Source: Candidatus Thorarchaeota archaeon
GTDB taxonomy: Archaea; Asgardarchaeota; Thorarchaeia; Thorarchaeales; Thorarchaeaceae
Reading direction: 5' to 3'
Assembly: GCA_030638785.1 (NCBI GenBank)
Contig: DAOWDY010000043.1
Span: 1-8,306 of the forward strand
Length of the DNA: 8,306 nucleotides
The first letter of the stretch is position 1; every line of letters starts with the position of its first letter. Below are positions 6,052 through 8,306 of this stretch, piece by piece. Under the pieces are notes generated by a model. That model saw only the letters and a program-made list of their open reading frames with translations. It searched no databases and was not told the origin of the DNA. The position numbers were made by a program, and so were the translations under genes.

Positions 6052-7179
6052 ATGGAATCTAGGGAACTCTCATTGTTTCTCAAGCGGAAAACGCTCAAAC
6101 CAGAGGCTGCAGTAGGTGGCGACATCACACGAAGATTCACCATGAATAAGGTAGGTCGCATGGTTGCGGCTGCTCAACAAGATCGTACCATCCGTCTTTA
6201 TGATGCTCAGCAGTGTAATGAGATACAACGGATGCAGGACGATGTTCTATGTACATCAATTGCATTCAGTCCTAAGGGTGATATCATCGCAACAGGGAGC
6301 GTAGGCCGAGTGGTCAAGCTTTGGGACATCAGACATGGAACCCCCATTGCTACACTGGAGGGTCATACATATCCTGTTCTCGCTCTTGCATTCTCTCCGG
6401 ACGGATTACGATTGGTTTCCGGAAGTGGAGATACCTCTCTCATCATCTGGGATATTGACAATCTCAAACAGATTGCTCAGCTAAAAGGACATTCACTCTA
6501 TGTAGTTAGCTGTGACTGGGATCCTAGGGGAAATCGAATAGTATCATCATCAGTTGATGCATCAATCTGTGAGTGGGACGCAACTACTGGTGAACTCCTT
6601 AAGCGCCATGAGGAACATCGTACAGCTGTACAGGTAGTACGATTCTCTCGTGATGGAAAACGCCTTGCTTCCGGTTCGGCCGACAATACCATTGTATTAT
6701 GGGATGCCAGCGACACAATGAAGCCTGAAGCAACATTACGAGGCCATACCGATGAGGTGAGAGCACTATCTTTCAGCTATGATGGAAAATACCTTGCATC
6801 TGGTTCTGCTGACAAAGAGTTGTTTGTTTGGTCACTTGATACAAACACCATCGAGGGTGAAAGCTCAGCTCCAAGTGAGATAGACGGCATAGAATGGTAT
6901 CCTGACACATACGAATTCATCACATCTGATGGCACTGGTGCTATTACTCGTTGGGAGGTCACTCAACTCGAAGCAATACTCGCACCTTTCAATGACCTTC
7001 TCAGCGAAATTGAAACTGATTCAGAACTGAACCGTAGAGAGGAATTAATTCAAAAATTCGAAGCCCTCCGAGCTCAACATTCCGAAGAATCACTTAGAGA
7101 CAAACGCCTATTCTATGTGAACTGGCAATGCAAGAAAGCACTCGGACTCCTGAAAGGTCCAGTCAAAAGATCCCGATAG
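6052..7179 (+). CDS. WD40 seven-bladed beta-propeller protein with helical C-terminal tail
   Basis: A 375-residue protein with seven WD-type repeats that should close into one propeller. The blades end with RLYD (48-51), KLWD (89-92), IIWD (131-134), CEWD (173-176), VLWD (215-218), FVWS (258-261) and TRWE (298-301); GH dipeptides at 104-105, 146-147 and 231-232 mark blade starts. Blades 5 and 6 are the most alike (DGKRLASGSAD against DGKYLASGSAD). Residues 303-375 form a charged, helical tail ending in a basic KGPVKRSR. There is no signal peptide, kinase or protease domain. WD40 propellers are protein-binding scaffolds; the target is not shown by sequence. ATG 6052 follows GGTG at 6042-6045. 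The gene is 78 bases after the 106-residue gene and one base from the convergent GTPase 2. A role as scaffold for the neighbouring GTPases is inference. Confidence 0.92.
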   Translation: MESRELSLFLKRKTLKPEAAVGGDITRRFTMNKVGRMVAAAQQDRTIRLYDAQQCNEIQRMQDDVLCTSIAFSPKGDIIATGSVGRVVKLWDIRHGTPIATLEGHTYPVLALAFSPDGLRLVSGSGDTSLIIWDIDNLKQIAQLKGHSLYVVSCDWDPRGNRIVSSSVDASICEWDATTGELLKRHEEHRTAVQVVRFSRDGKRLASGSADNTIVLWDASDTMKPEATLRGHTDEVRALSFSYDGKYLASGSADKELFVWSLDTNTIEGESSAPSEIDGIEWYPDTYEFITSDGTGAITRWEVTQLEAILAPFNDLLSEIETDSELNRREELIQKFEALRAQHSEESLRDKRLFYVNWQCKKALGLLKGPVKRSR

Positions 7180-7180
7180 T

Positions 7181-7714
7181 TCATAATCGCGCTTGAGAAT
7201 CCTCAATCATTGTTCTGCAAAGAGATACGTAGGATTCTTCGACATTCACACCAGTAAGTGCACTTGATTCCACGTACAGGTGTCCATGTTCTTTAGCCCA
7301 AGATTCGCCTTCCTCTGTTGAAACGATTCTGCTATCTGTAAGGTCTACCTTATTGGCTACAACAATGAGGGGCATCTCCCTATCTACATTCTTGAAACAC
7401 TCTTCTTTCCAGTTTTGAATATTCAAAAATGTACGACGTCTCGTGACATCATAGACAAGCAATCCGCCTCTGGCTCCTCTGTAGAAACCCTGACGTACAA
7501 CCTCGAACCGTGGTTGTCCTGCGAGATCCCATACTTGAAGCGTCACGTTTGTATCAATATCAGGTAGCTCTATTTTCTTAATCGCAAAATCTGATCCGAT
7601 GGTTCGTTTGTAATCCGAGTCAAAGAACTCCTGAGTAAATCGAGTAGTAATTGCGGTTTTTCCTACCGCACCATCTCCTAACATCACTACTTTGAAACGA
7701 TACTCAGCAGGCAT
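7181..7714 (-). CDS. Ras/Rab-type small GTPase 2
   Basis: A 177-residue minimal G domain. The P-loop is GDGAVGKT at 13-20, the switch I Thr is Thr38 in RTIGSDF, switch II is DLAGQP at 63-68 with catalytic Gln67, the guanine-specificity motif is NKVD at 121-124, and G5 reads ESSAL at 149-153, with Leu where SAK is usual. It should be an active GTPase. The Pro after Gln67 replaces the common Glu. There is no C-terminal cysteine for prenylation and no tail beyond the final helix. It resembles GTPase 1 closely in the P-loop and switches (GDGxVGKT, DFAxKK, WDLAGQ) but lacks its insert, so the two are paralogues with different surfaces. It is divergent from the Roadblock gene and convergent with the WD40 gene. 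The start ATG 7714 is set by a GTGGAGAT ribosome-binding site. Confidence 0.94.
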   Translation of the reverse strand: MPAEYRFKVVMLGDGAVGKTAITTRFTQEFFDSDYKRTIGSDFAIKKIELPDIDTNVTLQVWDLAGQPRFEVVRQGFYRGARGGLLVYDVTRRRTFLNIQNWKEECFKNVDREMPLIVVANKVDLTDSRIVSTEEGESWAKEHGHLYVESSALTGVNVEESYVSLCRTMIEDSQARL

Positions 7715-7720
7715 CGGGAC

Positions 7721-7728
7721 ATCTCCAC
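7721..7728 (-). promoter_or_regulatory. Shine-Dalgarno site of GTPase 2
   Basis: On the reverse strand GTGGAGAT lies 6 to 7 bases before ATG 7714, a good match and spacing. Further upstream, TTTTTAGG on the same strand (about 7751-7758) could be the TATA element, giving a short leader. Confidence 0.6.
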
Positions 7729-7773
7729 GGAAATCAGATGCTAGAATACCCTAAAAACCTACTGTCACTGTAT

Positions 7774-7783
7774 GCCTATAGGC
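7774..7783. promoter_or_regulatory. Perfect 10-bp palindrome between GTPase 2 and the Roadblock gene
   Basis: GCCTATAGGC is a perfect palindrome located between the two divergent promoters. Its place would allow one symmetric DNA-binding protein to control both genes. No repeat copies were seen elsewhere in the window, so function is inferred from position and symmetry only. Confidence 0.3.
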
Positions 7784-7801
7784 TCCTACTATACACTGAG
7801 C

Positions 7802-7812
7802 TATTATTTAAT
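7802..7812 (+). promoter_or_regulatory. TATA element of the Roadblock gene
   Basis: TATTATTTAAT is an 11-base A/T-only stretch. With normal archaeal spacing the transcript would start near 7835, leaving about 28 bases before the chosen ATG 7863 and room for the GGTG ribosome-binding site at 7850-7853. Confidence 0.5.
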
Positions 7813-7862
7813 AGGGACATGAGATGTGATTGATATAGCCGCACTGGATGGTGTCTATGCAG

Positions 7863-8249
7863 ATGGAGCGACCTGATTATAGTGCATTGGCAAGAATTCT
7901 CGAAGAAACAAACAAAGAGGGAGGCTTCATAGCATCCGTCTTGGCTCGTGATGACGGATTTCTCATCGCTTCTGCAGTTGCACCAACAACACATCCTGAT
8001 GTTGTAGCCGCTATGTCTGGGTATGTGGCAGACACAGTAGAGAGGATGCGAAACGAGTTAGGTCTAGGAAATCTGAAGGATATCTCAGTCCGTTGTAGCG
8101 AAGGAAAAGCAGTCTTTAGGAAAATTGCCTCTCAAGGAAAACAATCTCTCATTTTAGCTACAATTATGCCCCGCAATGTCAGATATCATGCAAGGACAAT
8201 AGGCAAAGCATCTACTCTGATTAGAAAGGTGTTGGGATACAAGAATTAG
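7863..8249 (+). CDS. Roadblock/LC7 domain protein, MglB-like single domain
   Basis: A 128-residue stand-alone Roadblock/LC7 fold. The order is helix 1 (YSALARILEETN, 6-17), strands GFIASVLA and GFLIASA at about 21-38 joined by the turn RDDG, a long helix 2 (HPDVVAAM to MRNEL, 44-65), strands around DISVRC (73-78), KAVFRKIA (82-89) and SLILATIM (95-102), then helix 3 (NVRYHARTIGKASTLIRKVL, 105-124). This matches family length and layout. Roadblock proteins form homodimers or heterodimers that bind small GTPases as GAPs or platforms (MglB on MglA, Ragulator on Rag). Being divergent from GTPase 2 over a shared promoter region makes that GTPase the first candidate partner; this is inference. ATG 7863 is chosen because GGTG at 7850-7853 is 9 bases upstream; in-frame ATG codons at 7848 and 7857 are possible and would add five or two residues. 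Confidence 0.88.
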   Translation: MERPDYSALARILEETNKEGGFIASVLARDDGFLIASAVAPTTHPDVVAAMSGYVADTVERMRNELGLGNLKDISVRCSEGKAVFRKIASQGKQSLILATIMPRNVRYHARTIGKASTLIRKVLGYKN

Positions 8250-8306
8250 AGTTCGCAATCTGTTTATTCAAAACATTCAAGTGAGACAGGAGTCACTATT
8301 GTCCTA
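8250..8306. other. Downstream tail of the Roadblock gene
   Basis: These last 57 bases hold no gene start I can support. A short inverted repeat, AGTGA at 8280-8284 and TCACT at 8293-8297 with an 8-base loop, may be a weak hairpin, but no T-run follows it. Confidence 0.3.

Noticed and set aside
8280..8297. Hairpin terminator after the Roadblock gene
   Set aside because: Only a 5-bp stem with an 8-base loop and no following T-run; no better than chance in this base composition.
1..8306. Eukaryotic origin suggested by Rab-like and Roadblock genes
   Set aside because: Genes are intron-free, tightly packed, led by Shine-Dalgarno sites and include an ATGA overlap, F420 ligase and archaeal PolB2; this is archaeal.

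Overview
The window most probably comes from an Asgard archaeon; a Thorarchaeia-like lineage is plausible but is not proven by this sequence. The archaeal side is shown by Shine-Dalgarno-led, intron-free genes with TATA-type promoters, an F420-biosynthesis ligase, a fused LarC and a PolB2-type family B DNA polymerase. The Asgard side is shown by two Ras/Rab-type small GTPases, a stand-alone Roadblock/LC7 protein and a WD40 propeller within about 3.2 kb. No tRNA, rRNA, CRISPR array, insertion sequence or integrase was seen.

Layout. Bases 24-2253 carry two forward metabolic genes: cofE (coenzyme F420-0 gamma-glutamyl ligase family) and larC (nickel-pincer cofactor nickel insertion), the latter with a Lys/Pro-rich linker between its two halves. 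Bases 2259-4807 (reverse) are a two-gene unit: an uncharacterised 92-residue helical protein that overlaps by 4 bases (ATGA) the gene for a PolB2-type polymerase with substituted catalytic and exonuclease motifs. Bases 4808-5031 are a divergent promoter region. Bases 5032-7179 (forward) hold small GTPase 1, an unrecognised 106-residue protein and a seven-bladed WD40 protein. Bases 7181-7714 (reverse) hold small GTPase 2, which meets the WD40 gene tail to tail with one base between. Bases 7715-7862 are a second divergent promoter region containing a 10-bp palindrome, and 7863-8249 (forward) is a Roadblock/LC7 protein. No gap exceeds 300 bases.

How the genes may work together. cofE and larC both serve specialised redox or cofactor enzymes but need not act in one pathway. 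The small protein and PolB2 are almost certainly translated together and may form one complex. The two GTPases, the Roadblock protein, the WD40 scaffold and the 106-residue protein look like a compact GTPase signalling module: Roadblock proteins are known regulators or platforms for small GTPases in bacteria (MglA/MglB) and eukaryotes (Ragulator). That these particular proteins interact is inference from proximity. Neither GTPase has a C-terminal cysteine for prenylation, so any membrane contact would need a partner.
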